Source: Paenibacillus borealis
GTDB taxonomy: Bacteria; Bacillota; Bacilli; Paenibacillales; Paenibacillaceae
Direction: 5' to 3'
Length of the DNA: 64,000 bases
Assembly: GCF_000758665.1 (NCBI RefSeq)
Contig: NZ_CP009285.1
Span: forward strand, 3,410,001-3,474,000
Shown: positions 53,113 through 62,417 of the stretch, one piece after another
Numbering within the stretch: the first letter of the stretch is position 1
How the letters are laid out: every line of letters starts with the position of its first letter
Translations under genes and position numbers: made by a program
Notes under the pieces: generated by a model
Databases searched by the model: none
Told to the model about the DNA's origin: nothing
Seen by the model: only the letters and a program-made list of their open reading frames with translations

Positions 53113-56100
53113 GTGATTCGAAAACGTATCCGAAGAATGGGAATGGTTGTCCTGCTGGCTGCAATGCCCTGCTCATTGTTTACCGTTTCTCCCGCAGTAT
53201 CTCATGCCGCAGCAAGTGAAGCCTACAACTGGAACAGCGTGGTTACCGGTGCGGGCGGAGGGTTTGTTCCGGGCATTATTTTTAACCAGACCGAACCGAA
53301 TCTGATCTATGCGCGGACGGATATCGGCGGTGCCTACCGCTGGAATCAGGCATCCGGCAGCTGGACATCGATCAGCGATTCCGTCGGCTGGGTGGACTGG
53401 AACAAGAATGGCGTGGATGCGCTGGCTACCGATCCGGTCAATCCGGACAAGGTGTATATGGCGACCGGCACTTACACGAACTCATGGGACGATAATGGAC
53501 AAATTATGCGCTCCAGCGACAGGGGGAATACGTGGCAGACAACACCGCTTCCGTTCAAGGTTGGCGGCAATATGCCCGGACGTTCGGCCGGGGAACGGCT
53601 GGTGATTGACCCCAATAAGAACAGCATCCTGTTCTTCGGGGCACGCAGCGGGAACGGCCTGTGGAAGAGCACCGACTCCGGGATCACCTGGTCCAAGGTC
53701 AGCTCCTTCCCTAATGTGGGGACATATATTCAGAATCCGACGCTTGATTACGGCAATGATCTGGTGGGCTTATCCTGGATTACTTTTGACAAAAGCACAG
53801 GTACCTCCGGGAACGCTACCCAGACGATTTATGTGGGAGTAGCGGACACAGCAAGCAGTGTCTACCGCAGCACGGACGGGGGAGCCACCTGGAGTGCACT
53901 GCCCGGCCAGCCTGTAGGTTATCTGCCGCATCATGGTGTACTGTCTTCTACAGGGGATCTGTACATTACTTACAGCAATGGCGTTGGACCGTATGACGGA
54001 AGTAAGGGCGAGGTCTGGAAATGGAACAAAACAAGCGGGGTATGGACGAACATCAGTCCTTCCACAGGAACCGATAACTGGTACGGATTCGGCGGTCTTG
54101 CTGTAGATGCGCAGCATCCTGATACCGTGATGGTCTCCAGTCTGAATGCCTGGTGGCCGGATGAGGTCATCTTCCGCAGCACCAACGGCGGGGCAACCTG
54201 GAGCCGGATTTGGGATTGGGGCAATTATCCGGAACGGACCTATAAATTCGCGATGGATATCACGGCTGCCCCATGGCTTGACCATGGAGTAACTTCCACC
54301 TCCCTTGATCCCTCGCCGAAGCTGGGCTGGATGATGGGGGATCTGGAGATTGATCCGTTCAACTCCAACCGGATGATGTACGGTACGGGTGCGACCATCT
54401 ATGGTTCAAATAATTTAGGCGCCTGGGATACCGGCGGAAAAGTTAATATCTCCGTGATGGCAAAAGGAGTAGAAGAGACAGCCGTGCTGGGGCTGATCAG
54501 TCCTCCATCCGGAGCACATCTCATTACCGCACTCGGGGATGTGTCCGGCTTCCGGTATGATGATGTAACTGTAGCACCGGCCAAGTTCCAGACAAGTCCT
54601 TCCTGGGCAACCACAACGGGCATTGATTATGCCGAATTAAGCCCGTCTTATGTAGTGCGTGTTGGCGGTGCGGACAAGGAGAAGTCCCCGAGTATGAAGT
54701 CGGTCGGGATCTCCAATGACGGGGGCACGAACTGGTATATGCCGAATGCGGAACCCTCGAACGGGACTAAGACGACTGCCGGGCAAGGCCAGGTAGCCGT
54801 ATCCGCCAGCGGCAACTCTATTCTGTGGAGCACCTCGGATATTGGCGTGTATTATTCCAAGTCATCCGGTAATTCCTGGACAGCCAGCAACGGTGTGCCT
54901 GCCGGGGCCAAGATTGCTTCTGACCGGGTGAATGCGAATAAATTCTATGCCTTCTATGCGGGAACCTTCTACGTTAGTACGGATGGCGGAGCAACGTTCA
55001 CGGCTACGGGAGCAACAGGCTTCCCGACCAATAATGTCGGCAATCTGCAGCCGAATCAGGCCCAGATCAGCATCAAAGCGATGCCGGGCATCGAAGGCGA
55101 TATCTGGTTTGCCGGCGGCAATACGGTTGAGAACAAATATGGCTTATGGCACTCTGTCAATTCAGGTGCAAGCTTCACCAAGCTGGCCAATGTTGATGAG
55201 GCTGACCTTATCGGATTCGGTAAGGCCGCACCGGGCCAGAGCTATATGGCACTCTATACAGTAGCCCAGATCGACGGTGTCCGAGGTGTCTTCCGCTCCG
55301 ATAATGCCGGGGCCAGCTGGGTGCGGATCAATGACAATGCCCATCAGTATGCCAAAATCAACATGGCCATCACTGGAGATCCGCGCATTTACGGACGCGT
55401 ATATCTGGGAACCAATGGCCGGGGTACCTTATACGCCGATCCGGTAAATCCTCCGGCGGCAGGCTCAACGATCACCCCGGTGAGCGCGAGCTTCGATAAG
55501 AAGGCAGCGAATCAGGCGGATATCGCCGTAACGATGACGCTGAACGGGAATACGTTAAGCACGATTAAGAACGGCGCGGCAACATTGACCGCCGGAACGG
55601 ATTATAGTGTGAGCGGATCGGCAGTCACGATCAAGAAAGCATACCTGGCAGCGCAGGCGGTGGGGACGACAACGCTGAGCTTCAATTTCAGCGCCGGAGC
55701 AGCGCAGACCTTGGCTGTTGCGGTAGTGGACACGACAACACCGGCCAGCAATTCTGTGATTACGCCGGTCAGCGCCAGCTTCGATAAGAAGGCAGCGAAT
55801 CAGGCGGATATCGCCGTGACGATGACGCTGAACGGGAACACGTTAAGCACGATTAAGAACGGCGCGGCAACGTTGACCGCCGGAACGGATTATAGTGTGA
55901 GCGGATCGGCAGTCACGATCAAGAAAGCATACCTGGCAGCGCAGGCGGTGGGTACGACAACGCTGAGCTTCAATTTCAGCGCCGGAGCGGCGCAGAGTCT
56001 GGCTGTTGCGGTAGTGGATACAACAACACCGGCCAGCAATTCTGTGATTACGCCGGTCAGTGCCAGCTTCGATAAGAAGACGGCGAATCAGGCGGATATC

Positions 56101-56781
56101 GCCGTGACGCTGACGCTGAACGGGAACACGCTAACCTCGATTAAGAACGGTGCGGCAGCGTTGACAGCGGGAACGGATTACAGTGTGAGCGGTTCGGTTG
56201 TCACGATCAGCAAGGCGTATCTGGCAGCGCAGGCGGTGGGTACGACAACGCTGAGCTTCAATTTCAGCGCCGGAGCGGCGCAAGCCTTAGCTGTTGCGGT
56301 AGTGGATACAACGGCACCTGCTGCTGGTGGCCTGAAAGTACAGATGTATAACAGCAGTACAGCGGCTGCGGCTAATACACTGAGCCCGAAGATTAAACTG
56401 ATGAATACCGGAACGGCTGCTATTTCGCTGGCCGATGTCAAGATCAGATATTATTACACCATTGACGGTGAGCAGACCCAGAGCTTCTTCTGTGACTGGT
56501 CGCAGGTTGGCAGCACGAATGTGACCGGGTCGTTCGTGAAACTTCCGGCAGCCAAGACCGGAGCCGATTATTACTTAGAGCTGGGCTTTACAGGGGATGC
56601 AGGTTCACTTGCGGCCGGAGCAAGCATAGACATTCAGCTGCGTGCTTCCAAGTCGGACTGGAGCAATTATACCCAGACCGGAGATTATTCCTTTAACGCA
56701 GCGGGCACAGCTTATGCGGATTGGGCTAATATTCCGGCCTATATCTCCGGCAGCCTGGTATGGGGGAATGAACCTTCTTAA
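53113..56781 (+). CDS. GH74 xyloglucanase with three X2 modules and CBM3
   Basis: A secreted 1222-aa endo-xyloglucanase-type enzyme acting on plant xyloglucan. GTG start with GGGAGG upstream; signal peptide to about residue 34 (SHAAASEAY). The GH74 double beta-propeller spans about residues 37-781, with repeated Asp-box-like turns (SSDRGNTW, STDSGITW, STDGGATW). Predicted catalytic acids are Asp70 in ARTDIGGAYRW and Asp476 in LGDVSGFRY, the positions known for the family. Three X2 (Ig-like) modules of 96 residues each cover about 786-1072. A C-terminal CBM3 cellulose-binding module (VQMYNSSTAAAANTLSPKIK to SGSLVWG) completes it. The perfect cre upstream predicts glucose repression. Confidence 0.95.
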   Translation: MIRKRIRRMGMVVLLAAMPCSLFTVSPAVSHAAASEAYNWNSVVTGAGGGFVPGIIFNQTEPNLIYARTDIGGAYRWNQASGSWTSISDSVGWVDWNKNGVDALATDPVNPDKVYMATGTYTNSWDDNGQIMRSSDRGNTWQTTPLPFKVGGNMPGRSAGERLVIDPNKNSILFFGARSGNGLWKSTDSGITWSKVSSFPNVGTYIQNPTLDYGNDLVGLSWITFDKSTGTSGNATQTIYVGVADTASSVYRSTDGGATWSALPGQPVGYLPHHGVLSSTGDLYITYSNGVGPYDGSKGEVWKWNKTSGVWTNISPSTGTDNWYGFGGLAVDAQHPDTVMVSSLNAWWPDEVIFRSTNGGATWSRIWDWGNYPERTYKFAMDITAAPWLDHGVTSTSLDPSPKLGWMMGDLEIDPFNSNRMMYGTGATIYGSNNLGAWDTGGKVNISVMAKGVEETAVLGLISPPSGAHLITALGDVSGFRYDDVTVAPAKFQTSPSWATTTGIDYAELSPSYVVRVGGADKEKSPSMKSVGISNDGGTNWYMPNAEPSNGTKTTAGQGQVAVSASGNSILWSTSDIGVYYSKSSGNSWTASNGVPAGAKIASDRVNANKFYAFYAGTFYVSTDGGATFTATGATGFPTNNVGNLQPNQAQISIKAMPGIEGDIWFAGGNTVENKYGLWHSVNSGASFTKLANVDEADLIGFGKAAPGQSYMALYTVAQIDGVRGVFRSDNAGASWVRINDNAHQYAKINMAITGDPRIYGRVYLGTNGRGTLYADPVNPPAAGSTITPVSASFDKKAANQADIAVTMTLNGNTLSTIKNGAATLTAGTDYSVSGSAVTIKKAYLAAQAVGTTTLSFNFSAGAAQTLAVAVVDTTTPASNSVITPVSASFDKKAANQADIAVTMTLNGNTLSTIKNGAATLTAGTDYSVSGSAVTIKKAYLAAQAVGTTTLSFNFSAGAAQSLAVAVVDTTTPASNSVITPVSASFDKKTANQADIAVTLTLNGNTLTSIKNGAAALTAGTDYSVSGSVVTISKAYLAAQAVGTTTLSFNFSAGAAQALAVAVVDTTAPAAGGLKVQMYNSSTAAAANTLSPKIKLMNTGTAAISLADVKIRYYYTIDGEQTQSFFCDWSQVGSTNVTGSFVKLPAAKTGADYYLELGFTGDAGSLAAGASIDIQLRASKSDWSNYTQTGDYSFNAAGTAYADWANIPAYISGSLVWGNEPS
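55471..56334 (+). repeat. three tandem 288-bp repeats encoding X2 modules
   Basis: Units begin at 55471, 55759 and 56047, period exactly 288 bp (96 codons). Units 1 and 2 differ at only a handful of positions, mostly silent; unit 3 is more diverged. This points to recent duplication within the GH74 gene. Confidence 0.95.
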
Positions 56782-56832
56782 TTAAGAGTTCAGGTGAATA
56801 GAGTAGCAGAGTTTTGAACAGTTTCTAACAGA

Positions 56833-56869
56833 CAGCCCCCTCTCCGCATTATAGCGGATGAGGGGGCTG
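56833..56869. terminator. bidirectional terminator between GH74 and SDR genes
   Basis: CAGCCCCCTC and GAGGGGGCTG with inner arms TCCGC and GCGGA make a long stable stem between convergent genes. Confidence 0.8.
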
Positions 56870-56908
56870 CTTGCTGCGTGTAGAATGAATCTGCCAGCGC
56901 TGTAACGG

Positions 56909-57649
56909 CTATAAAGTCTGCCCGCTGTCGACGGTAATGATCTGCCCGGTCATAGCTTCCTGAGCGAGTGCGGAGCAAATGAAGCGGGCGATATCCTCCG
57001 GCGCAGCAATGCTCTGCAGCAGCAGGTTCGGTGCGAGCTTGTGCATCTGCGCTTCCCGGCCTGCCCACCAGCGTGTCGCTACGGCTCCAGGGGCAACACA
57101 GTTGACCCTGATGTCAGGGGCGAGAGCTTTGGCTAGTGACCGGGTCAAGCCGTGAACTGCCGCTTTGGACACAGCGTAAGGAAGTGATGAACCGGCACCC
57201 GTATTTCCGGCAATACTTCCAAGGTTGACGATGGCTCCTTGTCCGCTTGACTTCATATAGGGGGCGGCTGCCCGGGCGCAGAAGAACATACCTTTGACAT
57301 TCACACCGTATAATTCATCCCACACCTCGGGGGTGACTGCCTCCAGATCATCCATAGGAATATGCTGCGTGATGCTGGCATTATTCACCAGCAGATCCAC
57401 CGTGCCATAAGTTTGAACAACCTGTTCAACCATAGCCCGGACCTGCGGATCTTCTGATACATCAGCTTGTACTGCAATGGCTTGCCCGCCCTGCGCTATG
57501 ATCCAATTAACCGTTTCCCGGGCTTCCGCTTCCGAACGGGAATAATTTACGGCAACCTTTACGCCATGACCGGCAAGCTGAAGGCTGGTTGCCCGCCCGA
57601 TGCCCGTGCCTCCGCCTGTTACTATTGCGACTTTACCTCTCAGATCCAT
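56909..57649 (-). CDS. SDR family oxidoreductase (FabG-like)
   Basis: A 246-aa short-chain dehydrogenase/reductase. The NAD(P)-binding TGGGTGIG is at residues 11-18, then NNAS, the catalytic Ser in LGSIAGNTGAGSS and YAVSKAAV (Tyr-x3-Lys). The fold and length match FabG-type 3-oxoacyl reductases or sugar/steroid dehydrogenases; the substrate is unknown. It is divergent from a LysR regulator gene, with a 390-bp spacer holding a palindrome array, so the LysR protein may control it. Confidence 0.92.
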   Translation of the reverse strand: MDLRGKVAIVTGGGTGIGRATSLQLAGHGVKVAVNYSRSEAEARETVNWIIAQGGQAIAVQADVSEDPQVRAMVEQVVQTYGTVDLLVNNASITQHIPMDDLEAVTPEVWDELYGVNVKGMFFCARAAAPYMKSSGQGAIVNLGSIAGNTGAGSSLPYAVSKAAVHGLTRSLAKALAPDIRVNCVAPGAVATRWWAGREAQMHKLAPNLLLQSIAAPEDIARFICSALAQEAMTGQIITVDSGQTL

Positions 57650-57823
57650 CCTTATCCGCTCCTGACTTAATTATTAAATTTTCTTGTTAAGTATTGAATG
57701 TCCTTTTTAAGTATTGAATATCCTTGTATACAATTGTATTCAGTATGTATGGTTTTGTATAATTGAATGAATTGAATATTCAGTTCAATTTTATTGAATC
57801 CTAAAGCATGTGCTTTATTTCTA

Positions 57824-58002
57824 TTGCACTTTGTACAACAGATGGCTCTATAATCCGCCGAAAAATAGAATCTATTGCACTCTGTACAGTAGAATTCAGT
57901 GGAATCGTTGACTTTGGGCTGAAATCCGGAAATCAATTGTATGAAATACAATAGAACCGGTTTTAGCGCCGGATAACGCAAATTCTATTGTACAAAGTGC
58001 AA
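57824..58002. repeat. four-palindrome intergenic array (51-62-51 spacing)
   Basis: TTGCACTTTGTACAA, TTGCACTCTGTACAG, TTGTATGAAATACAA and TTGTACAAAGTGCAA start at 57824, 57875, 57937 and 57988. Steps are 51, 62 and 51 bp. The fourth copy is the exact reverse complement of the first. The array sits between divergent SDR and LysR genes, ending 37 bp before the LysR start; AT-rich repeated TATTGAAT stretches precede it at 57690-57780. Confidence 0.88.
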
Positions 58003-58039
58003 TGAAGAACGATCTTAAGCTGGAAAGAGGTTATCATAA

Positions 58040-58936
58040 ATGGACTTCAAAACATTAAAAACCTTTCAGACTATTGTAAGCACAGGAAGCTTTATCCGCG
58101 CAGCCGAAGAGCTCAGCTATGCCCAGTCCACGGTAACGATGCAGATCCAGAAGCTCGAAGCGGAGCTGGGCGTACAGCTGCTGGAGCGCGGCAAACAGCA
58201 GGTGATCCTGACGGAAGCCGGCCGGCTGTTCCATGAGCAGAGCCTGCAGATTGTGAAAGACATGGAGCGGCTGCAGAGCAGTCTTGCTGATCTGCAGTCG
58301 GGAGGAGCAGGGAGTGTCCGCATCGGTGCAACCGATCCGACTGCCAGTTACCGGCTGCCGCTGCTTATGAGCCAGTTCATGGAGCTCTTTCCCCGGATCA
58401 GCCTATCTATAGACATTGCCGGCACAGCTGTGCTCAGTGAGCGTCTGCTTCGCGGGGAACTCGATATGATTCTGTGTTCGGCCCCGCAGCTGGGGACGGA
58501 GCTGCATTTCGAGCCGCTTTTCACGGAGGCGTTCGTATTGCTGCTGCCGGAGGAGCATCCGCTGGTGAAAAAGACGCAGATTACTGCGGACCGGCTCCGC
58601 GGACACCGTCTGCTCATTACGGCAGCGGATTGTCCTTACCGCAAGAAGCTGGAGAGCATTCTGCAGGAAGCAGCCGGCCCTCCGCTGAACACCATGGAAA
58701 TCGGCAGCATGTCCGCCTTGAAATTCTATGTGGAGAACGGCATTGGAATGGCTTTTGTACCTGAGATTACGTTGCAGCCTCTCCCGGCTGGTACAGTGGT
58801 GCGGAAGCTGTCAGGACCAGCGGTGGATATGAGCTGCGGAATCGCCTGCAGAACAGCGGATTACCCGCTGAGGGGGGCCAGCTTACAAATATATCAATTT
58901 TTGAAGCGCGAGTTGGGGGTACCTGTGCATATGTAG
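58040..58936 (+). CDS. LysR family transcriptional regulator
   Basis: A 298-aa regulator. The N-terminal helix-turn-helix (GSFIRAAEELSYAQSTVTMQI, split by one turn) precedes the linker helix and the periplasmic-binding-like effector domain (VRIGATDPTASYRLP, LLRGELDMILCSA, ENGIGMAFVPEI). An AGAGGTT ribosome site lies upstream. It is divergent from the SDR gene, the usual layout of a LysR regulator and its target. Its effector is unknown. Confidence 0.93.
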   Translation: MDFKTLKTFQTIVSTGSFIRAAEELSYAQSTVTMQIQKLEAELGVQLLERGKQQVILTEAGRLFHEQSLQIVKDMERLQSSLADLQSGGAGSVRIGATDPTASYRLPLLMSQFMELFPRISLSIDIAGTAVLSERLLRGELDMILCSAPQLGTELHFEPLFTEAFVLLLPEEHPLVKKTQITADRLRGHRLLITAADCPYRKKLESILQEAAGPPLNTMEIGSMSALKFYVENGIGMAFVPEITLQPLPAGTVVRKLSGPAVDMSCGIACRTADYPLRGASLQIYQFLKRELGVPVHM

Positions 58937-59067
58937 AATAGAACTAATAAGAGCTGATAAGAACGGTTTGTGACAACTATACTTTATTTCCATATCCGGT
59001 TGTTCATGACGAAATTCATGGGCGGCCGTTTCTTTTTGTGCAAGGATTGAATTTATTGTACTCAAAG

Positions 59068-59095
59068 GGAACCTTTGTCCCGCAGCGGACCAATA
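59068..59095 (+). promoter_or_regulatory. possible ECF-type promoter
   Basis: GGAACCTTT, the AAC-type -35 typical of ECF sigma promoters, lies about 55 bp before the sigma gene. The -10 match is poor, so autoregulation is only suggested. Confidence 0.35.
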
Positions 59096-59130
59096 TAGAG
59101 TGAAGACCAAGACAGAAAGGAGAGAGACGG

Positions 59131-59724
59131 ATGACCGAGGAAGAGCTGCATGGCTGTCTGCAAAGGCTGAAAGAGGGAGATAAGGATGCTTTTACTGCTG
59201 TGCATGACAGTATCAAACAGCAGGTGTACGGGACAGTCTGTCTGCTTGTTGACCGGCAGGGTGATGTGGCCGATGTAGTGAATGAAATCTACATAGAATT
59301 GTTCCGCTGTCTTCCGCAGTATGACAGGAATCGGCCCTTCGGGGCATGGCTGAACGGAATGATTGTACGGCAATGCAGCAACTGGAGCCGGAGAAGCTGG
59401 CGCAGGCTGCGCATCCAGATCCGCAGCAGGGAGAATGCGTCAGAGGTGTTGTTACCGGGGGCGGATACACCGCTCATTGAGCAGGAACAGCGGGGTGAGC
59501 TGCTTCAGCTGGTGGCTGGGCTTCCTCCTAAGCTGCGCAGTGTGATTGTTCTGCGCTACTATGGGGAATGTAGCTTTGACGAGATCGCCACAGCCCTTGA
59601 AATCCCGTTGGGTACCGCTAAATCCAGGCATCACAAGGCAATGCGCAAGCTGCGGCAGCATGCCGTATTTACAGAGGAAGATGAGATGAAGGGGGACTAT
59701 ACATGCCTGTCGAAAGTCAATTGA
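59131..59724 (+). CDS. ECF-type sigma-70 factor
   Basis: A 197-aa RNA polymerase sigma factor with region 2 (VADVVNEIYIELFRCLPQYD, then FGAWLNGMIVRQCSNW) and region 4 (LPPKLRSVIVLRYYGECSFDE, LEIPLGTAKSRHHKAMRKL). Regions 1 and 3 are absent, as in ECF factors. AAAGGAG precedes the ATG. The last 22 bp overlap the membrane protein gene that follows, which is likely its anti-sigma factor. Confidence 0.92.
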   Translation: MTEEELHGCLQRLKEGDKDAFTAVHDSIKQQVYGTVCLLVDRQGDVADVVNEIYIELFRCLPQYDRNRPFGAWLNGMIVRQCSNWSRRSWRRLRIQIRSRENASEVLLPGADTPLIEQEQRGELLQLVAGLPPKLRSVIVLRYYGECSFDEIATALEIPLGTAKSRHHKAMRKLRQHAVFTEEDEMKGDYTCLSKVN

Positions 59725-60680
59725 AACGGGAAATTTTCACTTTTAAGCAGGATGTGGTTATGCCAAAACAGCTGGAGACACAGATTTCCGCAAGCTTTGA
59801 TCAGTACTTCAAATTCCAAAACAAACGGAAAACCAAAAGACATATTCGCGGCACTGCAAGGATAGCGGTTGTTCTCTGCGGAATAATGCTGTTTGGAGGC
59901 GCGGTTTATGGTGCGGAAAGGTTATGGGCCGTTACATATGGTTCTACTGGAATAGAGGTGATTGTTCATTCGGACTATACTGAATCCAATGAATACGGTG
60001 AGCACGTGAAGCTGCTTGTTGAAGACATTCAGACTAAACTGGCTGTGAATGAATCCGCCTTCCTGTATGTGTCACTGCCCGAAGGGGGATATGACCTGTT
60101 TAAGGTGAACCGTCCGCAGCTGTTCTCCGATATAGAGAGCTGGAAGGTGGCAACCGAGCCGATTACAGGAGCGCTTGCCGTACCGGGGAGTCTGCCGGAA
60201 GGGTATCATTTTACAGGAGCGATGTCTGACAGTCAGCTTGGGATTATAGACAACTCCTGGGTAAAGAAATACACCAATGTCCTCTCGAAAAGGGTCAAGC
60301 CCGGTGAGGATTATGCCTGGATCAAGAGCTTCAATACTCCTAATAGAATAGCTAAGACTGTAAGTCCGCAGCTCATATATGAGGGTCCAAGAGGAAAAAG
60401 TGATGCAATTGTGGTTAAGTATACGCCTAGCGGACTTGAAGCGCAGCTCACAGCAAATTTTGCAGCGGCTACTACGGTTGAGGAGATGAAGGTTGGATCT
60501 TTAGATGCTTTATATATTGTGAATAAAGAAGCTTATGGGAACCCAAATAACTATTATGCTTATATCCAGTGGATCGAGCTAGGGGAAACTAACGGATGGA
60601 ACATTCTGCATGAAGTAAGCACAGAATCACCGGAGGTATCCAAAGAGACTCTGCTTAAAGTTGCCGAAGGGCTTCGCTAA
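59703..60680 (+). CDS. probable membrane-anchored anti-sigma factor (DUF4367-like C-terminus)
   Basis: A 325-aa protein with a cytoplasmic N-terminus of about 55 residues, one TM helix (ARIAVVLCGIMLFGGAVYGA) and an extracytoplasmic region of about 245 residues. The C-terminal portion (YAYIQWIELGETNGWNILHE, KETLLKVAEGL) resembles DUF4367 domains found on anti-sigma factors. AAGGGGGA precedes the ATG, which overlaps the sigma gene, so both are made together. The signal sensed is unknown. There is no zinc HxxxCxxC motif in the N-terminus. Confidence 0.75.
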   Translation: MPVESQLKREIFTFKQDVVMPKQLETQISASFDQYFKFQNKRKTKRHIRGTARIAVVLCGIMLFGGAVYGAERLWAVTYGSTGIEVIVHSDYTESNEYGEHVKLLVEDIQTKLAVNESAFLYVSLPEGGYDLFKVNRPQLFSDIESWKVATEPITGALAVPGSLPEGYHFTGAMSDSQLGIIDNSWVKKYTNVLSKRVKPGEDYAWIKSFNTPNRIAKTVSPQLIYEGPRGKSDAIVVKYTPSGLEAQLTANFAAATTVEEMKVGSLDALYIVNKEAYGNPNNYYAYIQWIELGETNGWNILHEVSTESPEVSKETLLKVAEGLR

Positions 60681-60748
60681 AGCAGCTATGCCAAGTTCAA
60701 TTGCATGCTTGTCCCGCAATAACTAAAATAAATCCCCCTATAACACAT

Positions 60749-60792
60749 ATAAACCTCTACTGCTGATAAATTCATCAACAATAGAGGTTTAT
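60749..60792 (+). terminator. terminator after sigma/anti-sigma pair
   Basis: ATAAACCTCTA and TAGAGGTTTAT form a perfect 11-bp stem about 70 bp after the anti-sigma stop codon. Confidence 0.7.
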
Positions 60793-61762
60793 ACTATAAC
60801 CACTATACCCATGTTCTTCTCAGACTCCTTATCCTATCCTTTGTACTCAGCCGGGTAGAAATCGTCCGAGGCGGCAGTCAATTTGCCTATCCTGCCCATT
60901 AATTCTTCTCTAATTCATCCGCTGATCACGATAGGATTGATTGTGGGCTTTTGAGCTTTAAGAAGCTCATACCATTTCGTGTAGGGATGGATTGAAAGCT
61001 TTAACGCCAGGATCAAAGATATAGTCTCAGATCTCAGGGAGTACAGCTGCTTAAGAGGACTGCCGGAGATTCTGCCCCAGCATATGTTCTTACCACAGTG
61101 TATGGTTCCTTGAGCTGATACCTGTATTATACCGGGATTCACCGCAGCCGTAAAAAGGCGGATACTTCAAATTTGTGGTTGTTTCCCGCCGAAAAGTCAT
61201 GTAAGCGCTATTATTCTTCCGTATCCTTAGTTTTTTATGAGGAGGATCTTATCCTGCTGCACACAATAAATGATCCCGAGCAATAGTTGTTCACTCTAAA
61301 CTTGATCCAACGTTACCGAGTCCCTGCAAATAGGTATAAATACTCTGAATCGTTATCGGCAGTGTCAATCCGCTGACTGGCTGCCGGTACATCGAAGCGG
61401 ATTTCTTGCTGAAGTGGACTGAGAGGCCCTTATTTCGCCAAAGAAGCCTCTTGATCAGGATGATTCGGACTGAGAATCCTTTATCTTGTTCTTTCAAGCA
61501 CTGAAACAAGGTGTTTCAGGACATTAACGGAATGTCAGTCCTCCTCACGAGCTGATGAGTTCATGAACCCGCCAAGCTCAGGTGAGGAAATGTGCAATTG
61601 CTAAGCTTCACAATCTCTAGCTTGATTCATCTGCAGGGCAAATTTGTATCTGTAACGGTGCTGTCTAAAAAAGGACAGCAAAAGTATTTCCGGTTGCTGT
61701 ATAATTTACTGATTGTTATGTTGCGGTTCAGGCATCCGGGCACTTGAAGGAGGAAGAAAAGG
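60793..61762. other. 970-bp region without recognisable gene
   Basis: Only short frames occur. Two on the minus strand (60915-61142 and 61291-61509) lack ribosome sites and similarity to anything I know. Small hairpins are present: CTGAAAC/GTTTCAG near 61500-61518 and GCTGTC/GACAGC near 61661-61680. The composition looks like decayed coding sequence, but no parent gene could be identified. Confidence 0.5.
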
Positions 61763-62386
61763 ATGAATTTGTTTGCTGTGAAGCTTGAAGGAACCCGCTG
61801 CGGGTTAATCAAGTCCTTTCTGGAGGATAATTATGTATGTGCGGGAGATCCCGTTGTTGGAGATCTGGAGACCAGCGGAAGAGAGGATATCCGCAGCACG
61901 CTGGCTGCATCCGGAGCTTATCAGGAGCAGGAGCTGGAAGAGGCTCTCAGCAGTCTCGACGCCTTCGTCAACGTGATGCAGGACGGGGATTATGTGCTGA
62001 TTGCGGATGAGGAATGGGTATACCTTGGCGATCTGGGTGATTATTTCTATGATGGCCGGGAAGAGAACATGAAGGGCGGAACCGCGCATCGGCGCGGAGT
62101 AACCTGGCTGAAGAGTCTGCCCCGCAGTGGTGTGAATTCTGCAGTACAAGCACTGCTTGCTTCAGATAAGGAAGTTACCCGGTATTCAGGAGTGCTGCCT
62201 GCAGCAAGAATGGATTTGTGGCTTGCAGATTCCTCTGCTGGCGATGGAGAAGCTGTTCATTCTCCGGCCCGTGTGGATGAAGCAACAATTGCTGAGGCGC
62301 TGGCTGTTCTGAAGGCTGCCCTGCACAGTCCCGATGCGGAGCGCCGGGAACGCGCGGCAGCGGCTATTTTACATTATGCCAGATGA
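61763..62386 (+). CDS. unknown protein with restriction-reader-like N-terminus
   Basis: A 207-aa protein behind GGAGGAAG. The central segment MQDGDYVLIADEEWVYLGDLGDYFYD followed by AHRRGVTWLKSLPR (about residues 71-120) resembles the small N-terminal domain on some Mrr/McrB-type restriction proteins, with its GD-V, YLG-V and HRR-V-WL pattern. The remaining C-terminal part is Ala/Glu-rich and helical. No nuclease or AAA domain is present. The parallel is from memory and tentative. It ends at a strong terminator. Confidence 0.6.
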   Translation: MNLFAVKLEGTRCGLIKSFLEDNYVCAGDPVVGDLETSGREDIRSTLAASGAYQEQELEEALSSLDAFVNVMQDGDYVLIADEEWVYLGDLGDYFYDGREENMKGGTAHRRGVTWLKSLPRSGVNSAVQALLASDKEVTRYSGVLPAARMDLWLADSSAGDGEAVHSPARVDEATIAEALAVLKAALHSPDAERRERAAAAILHYAR

Positions 62387-62417
62387 ACATCTGATTGAAG
62401 ATCTGTCCTATACAATC

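Noticed and set aside
60915..61509. Two minus-strand short frames in the 1-kb gap after the anti-sigma gene
   Set aside because: No ribosome sites and no recognisable family; possibly decayed sequence but the parent could not be named.
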